64,000 nucleotides of DNA from Tubiluchus corallicola (lineage: Eukaryota > Priapulida > Priapulimorpha > Priapulimorphida > Tubiluchidae), in NCBI GenBank assembly GCA_030141605.1, contig JAQGDQ010000512.1:1-64000 (forward strand), given 5' to 3'. This document shows positions 45,319 through 56,360 of the stretch, piece by piece; within the stretch, counting starts at the first letter, position 1; each line of letters starts with the position of its first letter. The position numbers and the translations under genes are program-made. The notes beneath the pieces were generated by a model that searched no databases, was not told the origin of the DNA, and worked only from the letters and a program-made list of their open reading frames with translations.

Positions 45319-45752
45319 TTAACCCTTTCATACCCGTTGTATCCCGTAGGATACGAGAATATTTTCTGCCTTTAAAATTAATAAAATTTTAAAACTGGCA
45401 GTTATTTGATCTGTTAATAGTTATTTTGATAACAATAAACCAAAAATGGTGATAAAATGGCAAACTAGAAAATCTACATAGCATAAAAAACTGTGCAAGG
45501 TACAGTACTTTAGGTACGACTTTGTACAGATCAGCATAGCATGCATACTAAATACCTTGAATACTTTAAAAAATGATGAGCAGTCGCAAAATGAAGCACA
45601 TTTTTTGCTTTTGTTGTGTTTTTAAAAAAGTCGGACTTTGTTTTTTTGCATATGACAAAGAATGTTGTGTATCCCACAGGATACATTGGGAACAAAAGTT
45701 CCAAGCCAAAATGTTTTCCTATTAAAAAATAATTTGGGACTGAAAGGGTTAA
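45319..45752 (-). mobile_element. T1 TTAA MITE, copy 6, inserted next to gene D donor
   Basis: TTAACCCTTTCATACCCG ... GACTGAAAGGGTTAA, flanked by TTAA on both sides. The same place in gene B reads GTCTGTTAACACTTCTGTACC without an insert, so B is the empty site. It begins 13 bases after the last base of exon 1. Confidence 0.92.
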
Positions 45753-45775
45753 TACTTCTGTACCAAGTTTACGCT

Positions 45776-46458
45776 TTAAAGGAGAAGAAACGGGCACCTG
45801 AAGTAGGTTTCAGAAATATCGCTTTAAAAATTATATTACTTTATAGTAGTTTTATGCGTATATCTTACTCGCACTGAAAGGAATTTTAGTTTGTTTTCAT
45901 TTTAAATCTCCCGCAATACTGTTCCAAAGTCGCCATTACATGACGTCATGTACCAAACGTATATCAAGGGAAGAAAACGCAATGTTAAATTATGTCTCAA
46001 AAGACTTTCCATGCAAATCTATATTACTTACATTTTCGCTTACCTACTAGAAAGACTTATGTAACTAGAAAAGAAAATTATTAATTATTTAAAATATTTT
46101 CATCAATTGGTAAAATGTCGCTGATTCCCCCTCCAGGGTGCGCCACTCACTAACCAAAAACGCATTTTTAATCTTATTGACAAGATACAGTAATTTTAAA
46201 TTTTACTTACTTAGTGACGTGTGTGTTGCGAATGCTCTGATTATTTTTTCAAACTTTACTCAATGTTATTTAAACTTGTTCCAAAAACCTGTCCTGAAAA
46301 TGGCTGCGTCCAACGGTCATCGCGGGAGCTTAAATTTACATGTTTTATACAGCGTGACTGCCGATTGAAGGCAAGCACGCAAAAAGGCAGTATGTAAGCG
46401 ATATAAAATTTCAAAACGAATTTGTCAAGCTTTATGTTTATGAAGGGTTTTCATGTGC
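45776..46458 (+). mobile_element. T2 TTAA MITE, copy 5 (intron of D)
   Basis: TTAAAGGAGAAGAAAC start, same internal markers as the copy in gene B, decayed right end. Confidence 0.75.
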
Positions 46459-47112
46459 TCTAACTTATCCCAAATGAATCTTTTTTAGTTTTTTTATCCC
46501 AAATCTAAATTGCAGTGCCGGATTAAAACATGGGCTCTATGGGCTGCAGTCTCTGCAAGCTGAGGGGTTTCCAGAAATTAAGTGAAATTAATTAAATTTA
46601 CTGTGAAAAGTTACTTCAGAATGAAAGTAGAACTATGCTGATTTATCTCTTTAAAAGGGACTTAATTAATTAATATATTATATAATACATTGGAACTGTT
46701 TCTTTGCTCATTATTCCAAGTCACAGCTACTACCACCCCAGTAATTAATTTATTGCAATTTGTATGCACTATATTTAATATTTCAAAAAATTATTTTAAT
46801 TTTGTAAATATCAGAATATCTCTTCTCTTTTTGTTGTTTTTGACTTGCACCCATCTATGTGGGCCTCAAGTTGGCATCATGCTGTAGAAGTTGAATATAA
46901 ACTGATTTCCAGAATCCAACATTCTCGCTTTTGATAATTGTCGCTGGGGGCCTAATGTTGGCATAATGTTGTAGAAGTTGAATAAACTGATTTCAAGAAT
47001 CCAACATTCACACTTTTGATAATCGTCGCTGGGGGCCTAATGTTGACATTATGCTGTAGAAGTTGAATAAACTGACTTATTAAAAAAATAATTTGGGACT
47101 GAAAGGGTTGAA
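46459..47112. repeat. Intron of D: ~80-bp tandem units and T1 end fragment
   Basis: Counterpart of 32578-33225 in gene B with the same isolated T1 right end (TTTGGGACTGAAAGGGTT). No exon seen. Confidence 0.7.
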
Positions 47113-47197
47113 ATGATAGCTTACAAAGTCGAAAAACATTGAGTTGGCGCAAGTAAAGTTCAACTAGATGTTCACTTGTTTTGTTTTTGTTTCGCAG

Positions 47198-47427
47198 AAA
47201 ACAAGTTCGTTTGTGAATGTGATATGCAGTGGGTGAAAACCGGTGAATATAATCGGTGGAATACATCGACTATCGACTGCGAAAAACCCAAGAAACTGGA
47301 TTTTATTACAATACAATATTTTTGGTTGCTGATTGGTTGCACAGGTTCTACGCCGGTCGGGATGAATATTTTCCTGATTTCATCCTGCATTTTGATTATA
47401 ACATTTTCAGTCAGGTTATCCAGTTAA
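47198..47427 (+). CDS. LRR gene D, exon 2 (LRRCT cap and hydrophobic tail)
   Basis: Acceptor GTTTCGCAG ends at 47197. E-NKFVCECDMQWVKTGEY, STIDCEKPKKLDF and then FLISSCILIITFSVRLSS to the stop at 47425. Compared with B, the last cap segment is rewritten (EITAKYFYRHC in B; ITIQYFWLLIGC here) and CDC has become CEC, yet the four cap cysteines and hydrophobic tail are kept. This argues for a working gene under loose or diversifying constraint rather than a pseudogene. Confidence 0.85.
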
Positions 47428-47453
47428 CTGAAACAAGTAATACTGACAGCCTC

Positions 47454-47459
47454 AATAAA
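47454..47459 (+). terminator. Poly(A) signal, LRR gene D
   Basis: AATAAA in the same position after the stop as in gene B. Confidence 0.6.
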
Positions 47460-47682
47460 ACAATTGGTGTCATTGTGAATTCATTTTAAAACAACAACTT
47501 GTCAACCTATTGAGAAAGAACTATCGTACACAATTTATTACCTCATTTTTGTCAAATGAAAGTTGTACTTTGACGTGCACTTGTAACTAAGCAACTGTAG
47601 AAAAAAATAAACAAAAGTATAGTTGTAATAAAACTATTCATACATCATTTTGCTTATTATTTCAATTTCAATTTTATTTAGT

Positions 47683-48367
47683 TTAGTTTAGTTTAAACGT
47701 AATTTATTTAGGATTGGATCAGACAGTTTGAACAACATGATTTAGGATCCTCACCACAACAGAGTTTATACACTATTTACAAGAACATTTACAGTAAGAA
47801 TTGACTATAACTACACAAGCTGACAAGTTTTACTACAAGATTACATTAGACATTATTAGAAAATGATGGTTAGGAAATATTAATGTACGAATATTTAAGA
47901 CTGATGCATTTCATATCAGATAGAAACTACTGGAAGCGTTTAGTACGTAATATAAAGTCATGTATACATTGGAATATTTTACAGTTAGTAACATAGTTAA
48001 ATTCATCTTTTCCGAACAATAACAACTTCAACAGATCATTAGTTCCTAAGGCAGCTATATTAAGGTTTTCAGGCAGAAGTATTTCATTTAATTTATCAAA
48101 CATAACAACCCTAGTTTGTTGATACAATGGGCAGTGCAACAAAAAGTGTTCAACAGACTCAAATCGAAATCCACAGTTACAATTCGGCAATGTTGGATGA
48201 CCGTTATTATCTTTACAGCCTTTAGAGAAAAGGTCATAGTTTAGCTGAGCAAATCCGATTCTCATGTGCGTATGATGCACTGAAACTGGAGGTTTACCAA
48301 ATGAAAAATATTTCTTACGCAACAAAAACTTAAAAGAGATTTGAGCTCTTGTTTGAATCGTGAATAG
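47683..48367 (-). mobile_element. 5'-truncated LINE with (CTAAA)n tail
   Basis: The minus-strand frame (48325-47927) carries HTHMRIGFAQLNYDLFSKGC, CNCGFRFESVEHFLLHCPLY and QQTRVVMFDKLNEILLPE, the Cys-His finger at the end of non-LTR ORF2. It ends in TAAACTAAACTAAACTAAAT. TTCAATTTTATTT occurs on both sides and only once at the matching site after gene B (about 33775), so this is an insertion younger than the B/D duplication. Confidence 0.88.
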
Positions 48368-48604
48368 TGTTTCAATTTTATTTCAGACCTAAAGGTGTCC
48401 ACATAGCTAGCTGTACACAGTAAGCGATAAAAGATAAACGAGAGTTAGGGGAGAGTGCACTATAGCGCACCCTCTAGGGTTTGAAGTGTTTTTTACCTAG
48501 TCGGCTGCATAAATGCGTATTCACAGTATATCACTTGATGAAACGTACTTTAAAATTTGCTTGCTATCAATTTCAGGCTAATTTAATTGTAAAATTTTAA
48601 ATTA

Positions 48605-50068
48605 TTTGATCAATTTAGGTAAAATGTTCCTGTAATGCCCACTGTGACAGGTAAAATGTTCCTATAACGCTCGCTGCAACAGGTAAAATGTTCCTATAAT
48701 GCACACTGCAACAGGTAAAATGTTCCTATAATGCTCGCTGCAACAGGTAAAATATTCCTATAACGCCCACTGCAACAGGTAAAATGTTCCTATAATGCCC
48801 ACTGCAACAGGTAAAATGTTCCTGCAATGCCCACTACAACAGGTAAAATGTTCCTGCAATGCCCACTACAACAGGTAAAATGTTCCTGTAATGCCCACCG
48901 CAACAGGTAAAATGTTCCTGTAATGCCCACTACAACAGGTAAAATGTTCCTGTAATGCGAACTGCAACAGGTAAAATGTTCCTGTAATGCTCACTACAAC
49001 AGGTAAAATGTTCCTGTAATGCCCACTGCAACACGTAAAATGTTCCTGTAATGCCCACTATAACAGGTAAAATGTTCCTGTAATGCCCACTACAACAGGT
49101 AAAATGTTCCTATAACGCTCGCTGCAACAGGTAAAATGTTCCTATAATGCACACTGCAACAGGTAAAATGTTCCTATAATGCCCACTGCAACAGGTAAAA
49201 TGTTCCTGTAATGCCCACTGCAACAGGTAAAATGTTCCTGTAATGCCCACTACAACAGGTAAAATGTTCCTGTAATGCCCACTACAACAGGTAAAATGTT
49301 CCTGTAATGCGAACTGCAACAGGTAAAATGTTCCTGTAATGCTCACTACAACAGGTAAAATGTTCCTGTAATGCCCACTGCAACACGTAAAATGTTCCTG
49401 TAATGCCCACTATAACAGGTAAAAAATGTTCCTGTAATGCCCACTACAACAGGTAAAATGTTCCTATAATGCACACTGCAACAGGTAAAATGTTCCTATA
49501 ATGCCCACTGCAACAGGTAAAATGTTCCTGTAATGCCCACTGCAACAGGTAAAATGTTCCTGTAATGCCCACTACAACAGGTAAAATGTTCCTGTAATGC
49601 CCACTACAACAGGTAAAATGTTCCTGTAATGCGAACTGCAACAGGTAAAATGTTCCTGTAATGCTCACTACAACAGGTAAAATGTTCCTGTAATGCCCAC
49701 TACAACAGGTAAAATGTTCCTGTAATGCCCACTACAACAGGTAAAATGTTCCTGTAATGCCCACTGCAACAGGTAAAATGTTCCTATGATGCCCACTACA
49801 ACAGGTAAAATGTTCCTGTAATGCCCACTACAACAGGTAAAATGTTCCTGTAATGCCCACTGCAACAGGTAAAATGTTCCTATAATGCCCACTACAACAG
49901 GTAAAATGTTCCTGTAATGCCCACCGCAACAGGTAAAATGTTCCTGTAATGCCCACTACAACAGGTAAAATGTTCCTATAATGCCCACTGCAACAGGTAA
50001 AATGTTCCTGTAATGCGAACTGCAACAGGTAAAATGTTGCTATAATGCCCACTGCAACAGGTAAAATC
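48605..50068. repeat. 32-bp minisatellite S32, array 2 (~45 copies)
   Basis: Same unit as at 34061-34980. Larger blocks of several units are themselves repeated (a GCGAACTGC variant recurs with a ~335-bp period), which shows amplification in multi-unit segments. The FTCCSGHYRNILPV-type frames are artefacts. Confidence 0.95.
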
Positions 50069-51110
50069 TACCTCTATGTTCGGACTAAGCAACATTACAT
50101 TACACCATGATCAGTTCTAGCTTGACTTTCTATCAGCGTTTACGGCATGCTTTACACTACTGTTATACCTTCCTTACCTCATCAAATTCATTTCTGTCTC
50201 CATCAAATCTGAGCACAAAAAATAACTAATTGTTGCAACCAAACGTTCTTCATCTGTTGCTAATACGCTTGAGTTGAACTTTGAGAACAAGTTGGCAATG
50301 AATCGGGTTCCTGTCACCCACACGAGCGAGCACTGATCAGCAAGTTCGGAATGATGCACCTAATGCACTATTTGATTGGTCAAAAGTGACATCATCTCAT
50401 TTGCATTGGCTAATTGTGCATTTTGTGAAGATTTTATTTACTGTATTTCTTACTTTGCTGTGGAAAGATGGAACAAAGTTGGGTATAGGAAATGTGTGGC
50501 TGCATAGCAAAGTCGTTCGTAAGTCGGCAATTAAGCTTTTCTGGTTATTCACATATCCTGAATCACCATTTCATGAGGATCATTTTGATACCAAGTTCAT
50601 CGCTCTATGTTATTTCTAAGCTGAGATAATCCAGATTGAAGTTGAGGTGCAGGCTACGCACTGAAAAACATAACCTTGAGAAAATCACTGTTTAAATTGG
50701 CCATTGTTTTTTGTGGTGTTTCTGCAAAACACTTAGCAACCGCACAAATGTTGGTTGCCATGGACTTCGCAAGAACAATACGAAGTCCTGTTTAAATCCA
50801 GTAGATGGCTCTTTCTGAAGAACGTCTGAGCTTGGCAACAGAAATGGGAAAAGTGAAGCAAAATGATTGCTTCCATGAGCTACAATCGGAGTTGTTTATA
50901 CAAGTTTTTTACAATTTCAGTACTAGTTTTTAGCCAGAACAGTGGATAAGGAGTTATAAAATTAGATTTGTAGTATGGTTTGAACATTTTCTCGACAATT
51001 TGATGCTAGAATATAAAAAGCCAATATATTTAGCATTTGTTTTTATAAAAAAACAAACAAAAAATTGACATTTGACAAAATTTTTGGGTCATTCTTCTCT
51101 GATGCACCAT
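50069..51110. repeat. Interspersed repeat RD, inverted counterpart
   Basis: 50095-50560 is the reverse complement of 19.9-20.36 kb. 50565-51110 is the reverse complement of about 61.93-62.46 kb. No coding exon recognised. Confidence 0.65.
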
Positions 51111-51462
51111 AACATAGTTTCAACTATGCCGACTCATGGACGATTTTGGTTTGCAGGCACACAAATAGAAAATTTCAATAGAAAAAGCTTAGCCCTGTCA
51201 GACAATGATAATGACGATGATGGCTGCCGTAAGTAATTTTGTGGTAAAGTACTGTTGCTTTTAGTCTACTTTTACCAAGGAAAAGGCTGCAGCAACAAGG
51301 TAGGTCTCACAAAAACCGTTTTTAGTACCATTGCCAACAGCATAAGCTTAATTTTTACTATGCATAGCAAAGTTTAGACATCATAGTAGATGCCTTTTAT
51401 ATCAAAATGGAGATTTGGGTGAAAACCACCGTATTTACGAAAATCACTTGTAGTTCCATAAT
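51111..51462. other. No gene seen
   Basis: Unremarkable sequence between a repeat and a hAT-like MITE. Confidence 0.4.
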
Positions 51463-51927
51463 TAGGCCCTATTTCAAGGTGGGGGGGAGTGGGGATACTT
51501 CCCCAGGGCCTCACCCTGCAGGGGGCCTCGCACCGAGGTAATTTTTTTTGGTTTATACGAACATACTGCCTCTTCTCTCCCTCTTTCTCTCTTGCCGCAC
51601 GAGCGCCGTTTGCCTTGTGCGGCTCGGTGCGGATGTTCAGCTGTTTTCAATTTCGGAATTTCTAACACCAGCTTGTGCGGAAGTGTGAGTACGGTATTAC
51701 ATATTGCAAAGATGTTGTTTTTGATTTGACTATTTGACAAGTATTAAGGACTGGTCTTGAGAATAAAGCAGTTTTTCTTTCCTTTAACAACTGTATAACT
51801 CCATATTTTCTCTTCGAAAATGCTTCTCCGGCATTCTAGCAGTTCAAAAATTTTCTGGGCACCCCCCCCCCGAGGAGGCCTCACACCCCCACTTCCCCGG
51901 GCCTTGCTTAGGCTGAAATAGGCCCTG
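51463..51927 (+). mobile_element. hAT-like MITE, family H3, copy 3
   Basis: TAGGCCCTATTTCA / TGAAATAGGCCCTG ends and 8-bp duplication TCCATAAT (51455-51462 and 51928-51935). Confidence 0.88.
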
Positions 51928-52127
51928 TCCATAATTACTATTGTCGCGAAAAGGTCGATTTTGGTGTGACAGCTCACACATGAACTGTTTGAAGCACTAC
52001 TGCATTGTGCAAATTCTGAATTTTTAGCATGACTACTGCATGACATTGTGTTGTCATGAAAAAACGCATTAAAGTTTAGCATAACTGAATTTAAAACGTT
52101 AGATTCAACTCCTAGCAACGGATATTG

Positions 52128-52141
52128 GTTGCCAAGGTAAC
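52128..52141 (+). promoter_or_regulatory. X-box-like palindrome before LRR gene E
   Basis: GTTGCCAAGGTAAC, 27 bases before the ATG, preceded by TCCTAGCAACGGATATTG as in the paralogues; the spacer is AA instead of AT. Confidence 0.45.
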
Positions 52142-52168
52142 GCCGCAAAGCAAAACGAACCTTTCTTC

Positions 52169-52841
52169 ATGGCAGCACTGTTAGTGTTTGCTACAGACGG
52201 GGGGCTACCACACCTAGTTATAAAGTGGAGCCAGATACTAACCATAGCAGCAGCTAGTGTATTATGGCTAGCAGTAGAATGTAGAGTAAAAAACTGCGAC
52301 TGCAGTGTGATAGAGAAAGGAGGGCTAACCACAAAAAAGCTCTGCATATGCCTCGCAGATCAAGAAAATGTGGAGACATGCCAGTTAATCTGCAGTCCAT
52401 TGAAAGAGGGGCCTGCTAAGGCAATGGGGGATCTCATTCCATCACAAGGAGTCAGACAACTCACAATCACTCGTTACGATGACAAACAATTTCCGGATCA
52501 ATTTCTGTCGAAAATAAAAGTCCAGCAACTGACCATCTCACAGTCAAGCACCCTGGAGTTTATCGGTGAGACGACGTTTGGCATCACCAACGTGGAAGAA
52601 TTGATGCTGGACGGGTTGGAGACATTGATGAAGATCGACAGCGAGACGTTTGCTCGCATGACAACGCTGCGGACGCTCGCGATTACGGACTGCAAGGCAC
52701 TGAAAACCGGAGACTTCGACTTTCCTCAGAGCGATAAACTAATGAAAATTTCCATTACCGGGACAGCGATAACGACAATGAGAATGCCAAGGCTCAACCG
52801 AGGACTCGATCAGGCAGCAAACATAGATCTAGAAGTGAGAG
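52169..52841 (+). CDS. LRR gene E, exon 1 (signal peptide, Cys cap, LRRs)
   Basis: The ATG at 52169 is the only in-frame Met before the signal. The N-terminus is longer than in B/D (MAALLVFATDGGLPHLVIKW) before hydrophobic ILTIAAASVLWLAVEC. Cap: CDCSVIEKG, CICLAD, CQLIC. LRR lines: VRQLTITRY, VQQLTISQSSTLEFIGETTF, EELMLDGLETLMKIDSETFA, LRTLAITDCKALKTGDFDF and ISITGTAITTMRMP. Donor GAG|GTAAGC, phase 1; joined frame 894 bp, 297 residues. Confidence 0.9.
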
Positions 52842-52894
52842 GTAAGCAAGTTTAATAGGCTTCTTATACCAAACTTTATGCTTTAACATATTAT

Positions 52895-54002
52895 TCCACA
52901 TCAAACGATACCTTTTGGTACGCCGTCTAAAACATGACACGTCCCACCTGTTGATGTACACCGTCTAAAACATGACACGTCCCACCTGTTGATGTACACC
53001 GTCTAAAACATAACACATCCCGCCTGTTGATGTACACCGTCTAAAACATAACACATCCTGCCTGTTGATGTACACCGTCTAAAACATGACATGTCCCACC
53101 TGTTGATGTACACCGTCTAAAACATAACACATCCCGCCTGTTGATGTACACCGTATAAAACATGACATGTCCCACCTGTCCAACTGTTGATGTGCACAGT
53201 CTAAAACATAACACGTCCTACCTGTTGATGTACACCGTCTAAAGCATAACACATCCCGCCTGTTGATGTACACCATCTAAAACATAACACATCCCACCTG
53301 CCTGTCGATGTGCGCCGTCTAAAACATGACACGTCCCGCCTGTTGATGTACACCATATAAAACATGACACATCCCAACTGTTGATGTGCACCTTCTAAAA
53401 CATGACACGTCCCCCTGTTTATGTACACCTTCTAAAACACAACATGTCCCCTCTGTTGATGTACACCGTCTCTAAAACATGACACATCCCAACTGTTGAT
53501 GTGCACCTTCTAAAACATGACACGTCCCCCCTGTTTATGTACACCATCTAAAACACGACACGTCCCCTCTGTTGATGTACACCGTCTAAAACATGACACA
53601 TCCCACCTGTTGATGTGCACCGTCTATAACATTACACATCCCACCTGTTGATGTGCACCGTCTATAACATTACACATCCCACCTGTTGATGCACACCGTC
53701 TAAAATAAAACATGACACGTCCCCTCTGTTGATGTACACCGTCTAAAAGATGACACATCACACCTGTTGATGTGCACCGTCTATAACATTACACATCACA
53801 CCTGTTGATGTGCACCGTCTAAAACACAACACGCCCCCTCTGTTGATGTACACCGTCTAAAACATGACACATCCCACCTGTTGATGTGCACCGTCTATAA
53901 CATTACACATCCCACCTGTTGATGTGCACCGTCTATAACATGACACGTCCCACCTGTTGACGTACACCATCTAAAACATGACACATCCCGCCTGTTGATG
54001 TC
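52895..54002. repeat. ~37-bp minisatellite in intron of gene E, about 29 copies
   Basis: Unit GTCTAAAACATGACACGTCC followed by CACCTGTTGATGTACACC, with TATAACATT and CTTCTAAAA variants. Frames such as CYVLDGVHQQ are artefacts. Confidence 0.95.
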
Positions 54003-55257
54003 ATGCATTCCGGTCCGCTACCACCGCCCACGAGGGATCATCACTCAAATCTAGAGTCGTATTTACCAAACCACTTTGCAGTATATCTACACACATCAGT
54101 AGCTGTCCGCCTCTCGGCTTTTTTGTCGTTTGCTATAGGAACGCCATATAGTATGATAAGAGGAGACTCATGAGGAGACTCAAAACAATCTACTCTCTAA
54201 AATATTGAAAGGCAACATACTACTTTTTCCAAGAGTGACTTACGTGAAAGAATTATTACCACACAAACACCATTTCACGTACACACCACTAGTTCATTTT
54301 TATCTTAAAACTTGCCTAGTTTTAGTACAACACACTGAATATCTTACTATAGCCCCGTACTTCAATTTACGCTTTTGCAAACACGTGCAACACGCTCGTG
54401 GAATATTTTCGCTGCTGAAAATTACGTTAGTTTGTGACGTCATCAACAGTTGGGCTCGCCCGCCGTTAATTAAGTTTTTTAATCTATTATTTAATAGAAA
54501 CACTTTTGCAGTATTAATTGAGTTAAAATGTACACTTTTTATTGTATTTGAAGATGGGGTAGTATATGAAAAATCATCCTGTCTACCTTTTAGTAAACTA
54601 TGTAAAGCCAACTTATAATAACTCTAGTAGGCCTACCTAAATAAACCACGAAAGAACACACAATCGAGTTAAGTTCAGTAGGCATGTTGAAATAAATTAT
54701 ATTAAAACTTCTACAAAATACATCACTAGTTCTCGGTGTTCATATTCGCAGTTTTATTTCCTGAATCCACTTGCACCTTACCTATGCTCCAATCCTGGCA
54801 AGCTCTTACGAAGCCAAAAGAGCAGTTAATTAGTGCAGAATGCAATGGGTTACTCCCTTACTAAATTTCTTACGAACGACTGTCACGGCTTTGAATCTCC
54901 TTTTCTAAAAACTTAGAATGCGGAGTAACTATTGTGACGTCTCAATATGTAAACTGGCTAAAAACAGAGATATAACACTGGCATCGTGATGAACACATCC
55001 TGCAACGTGTCCATGAATATTTTTGTTGTTGAAAATTACGTTAGTTTGTGACGTCATCAATAGGGTTATATTATAGTAACTCTATAGAGTTACTTCATAA
55101 TGAGTGACCCAAAAATCAACATAAATGAAATACGAACGAGCCTAGAAGAGTGGCTATGAAGCAAAGTCAGAACGACAGCTCCACAAAAGTCGTCAACACT
55201 GAGACTATGCCAAAAGAACTCGGCTGGACGTTCACTTGTTTTGCATTTCTTTCGCAG
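54003..55257. other. Intron of gene E with repeat RC, copy 4
   Basis: 54182-54500 matches repeat RC (TTACGTGAAAGAATTATTACC, then GTGACGTCATCAACAGTTGG). The remainder is without recognisable features. Confidence 0.6.
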
Positions 55258-55478
55258 GAAACAAGCTGATCTGTGACTGCACCGTGCAGTGGGTGAAGAG
55301 AGTCGAGTGGAAAGAATCGAAAGTCGACTGCGAGGATCCCAAGCGAGTGTTTGGCATAAACGAAATTACGACCAAGGATTTCGAACACTGCCCGGCATTT
55401 ACAATTGCTGCTGCAGCAAGAATGTACAGTATGTTAAATGTGTTTTGCATTTTGGCAACATGTTTTACTGGTAGATAA
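55258..55478 (+). CDS. LRR gene E, exon 2 (LRRCT cap and hydrophobic tail)
   Basis: Acceptor TTTCTTTCGCAG ends at 55257. G-NKLICDCTVQWVKRVEW, KVDCEDPKRVFG, EITTKDFEHCP, then AFTIAAAARMYSMLNVFC, ILATCFTGR and stop at 55476. Same four-Cys cap; the tail is less hydrophobic and ends in a basic residue, so the membrane anchoring suggested for the paralogues is less certain here. Confidence 0.88.
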
Positions 55479-55678
55479 TGGTAGACATCATAACTCCTCA
55501 TCAATTTATGTTTACATTAAATACTAACCTGTTTGTAAGGAACTATTGTCTAATCTTATCAATCATTAAATCATTTAATCCTAGTCACATTAGTATGTGT
55601 TTTTTGTACGTTTGCGCATATGTATGAAAAAATGCGATGAAAAAAATATAAAATGATATAGTAAATTATAGTTTAACT

Positions 55679-56053
55679 CAGTGGTTCCCAAAGTAGGGGT
55701 AAATTACCCCTTGCGGGTAATTTGTTTTTTTTGGGGGGGGGGTAACGGGCACCCCTCTGAAAATTTTTAAAACTTTGCTCGGAATGCATTTTACGTAGTT
55801 TTCTTCTTGAAGAGACTGCCTGCTCACTCAGTAATGAGCAGGTTCAGTAATTGTAATTCTTGTTTTGGCAACAGTACAACAACAACACCTGGAAATTTAT
55901 TTATGTCACGAGCAAACATAAATAATTTTGCTTGCTTGTGGCATATACGTGTGTTTACTTTTTGAGTTGGAGAAGTAGTACTAGGTGGAGGATAATGTAC
56001 ACGACCGGGTTTCCCGATTTGGGTAACGGTCCGAGAAAGTTTGGGAACCACTG
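55679..56053 (+). mobile_element. hAT-like MITE, family H5
   Basis: Ends CAGTGGTTCCCAAAG / TTTGGGAACCACTG and a perfect 8-bp duplication GTTTAACT (55671-55678 and 56054-56061). The CAGTGGTTCCCAAA end is common to many animal hAT elements. Confidence 0.92.
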
Positions 56054-56061
56054 GTTTAACT

Positions 56062-56360
56062 AATTGTAACAAGATATAAATAAACAGTCGTTTACCAGGC
56101 TGGAACTGTAAGACATGGAATAAAGTAATAAGTGAAGATACAAGATGTGTCTGAACAATGTAGAAGAGTTTATAACATATTTAATAGATACTTTAGAACG
56201 CACTATTATAACCGTGTCTTGAAGGTTATGACATGGCGGAGACTGCTCTCCTGTTATGTATGCGCATATTAAATAGTTATTAAGATATTATTACAATAAG
56301 CTTCATTGCATTTCCATAAAATTGCTCTGATTAAGCTCAAATGACATCAAAATGACACAC
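56062..56360. other. No gene seen
   Basis: AT-rich spacer after the hAT MITE. Confidence 0.4.

Noticed and set aside
48605-50068. CRISPR-like array
   Set aside because: The units are direct minisatellite copies without unique spacers, in an animal genome.
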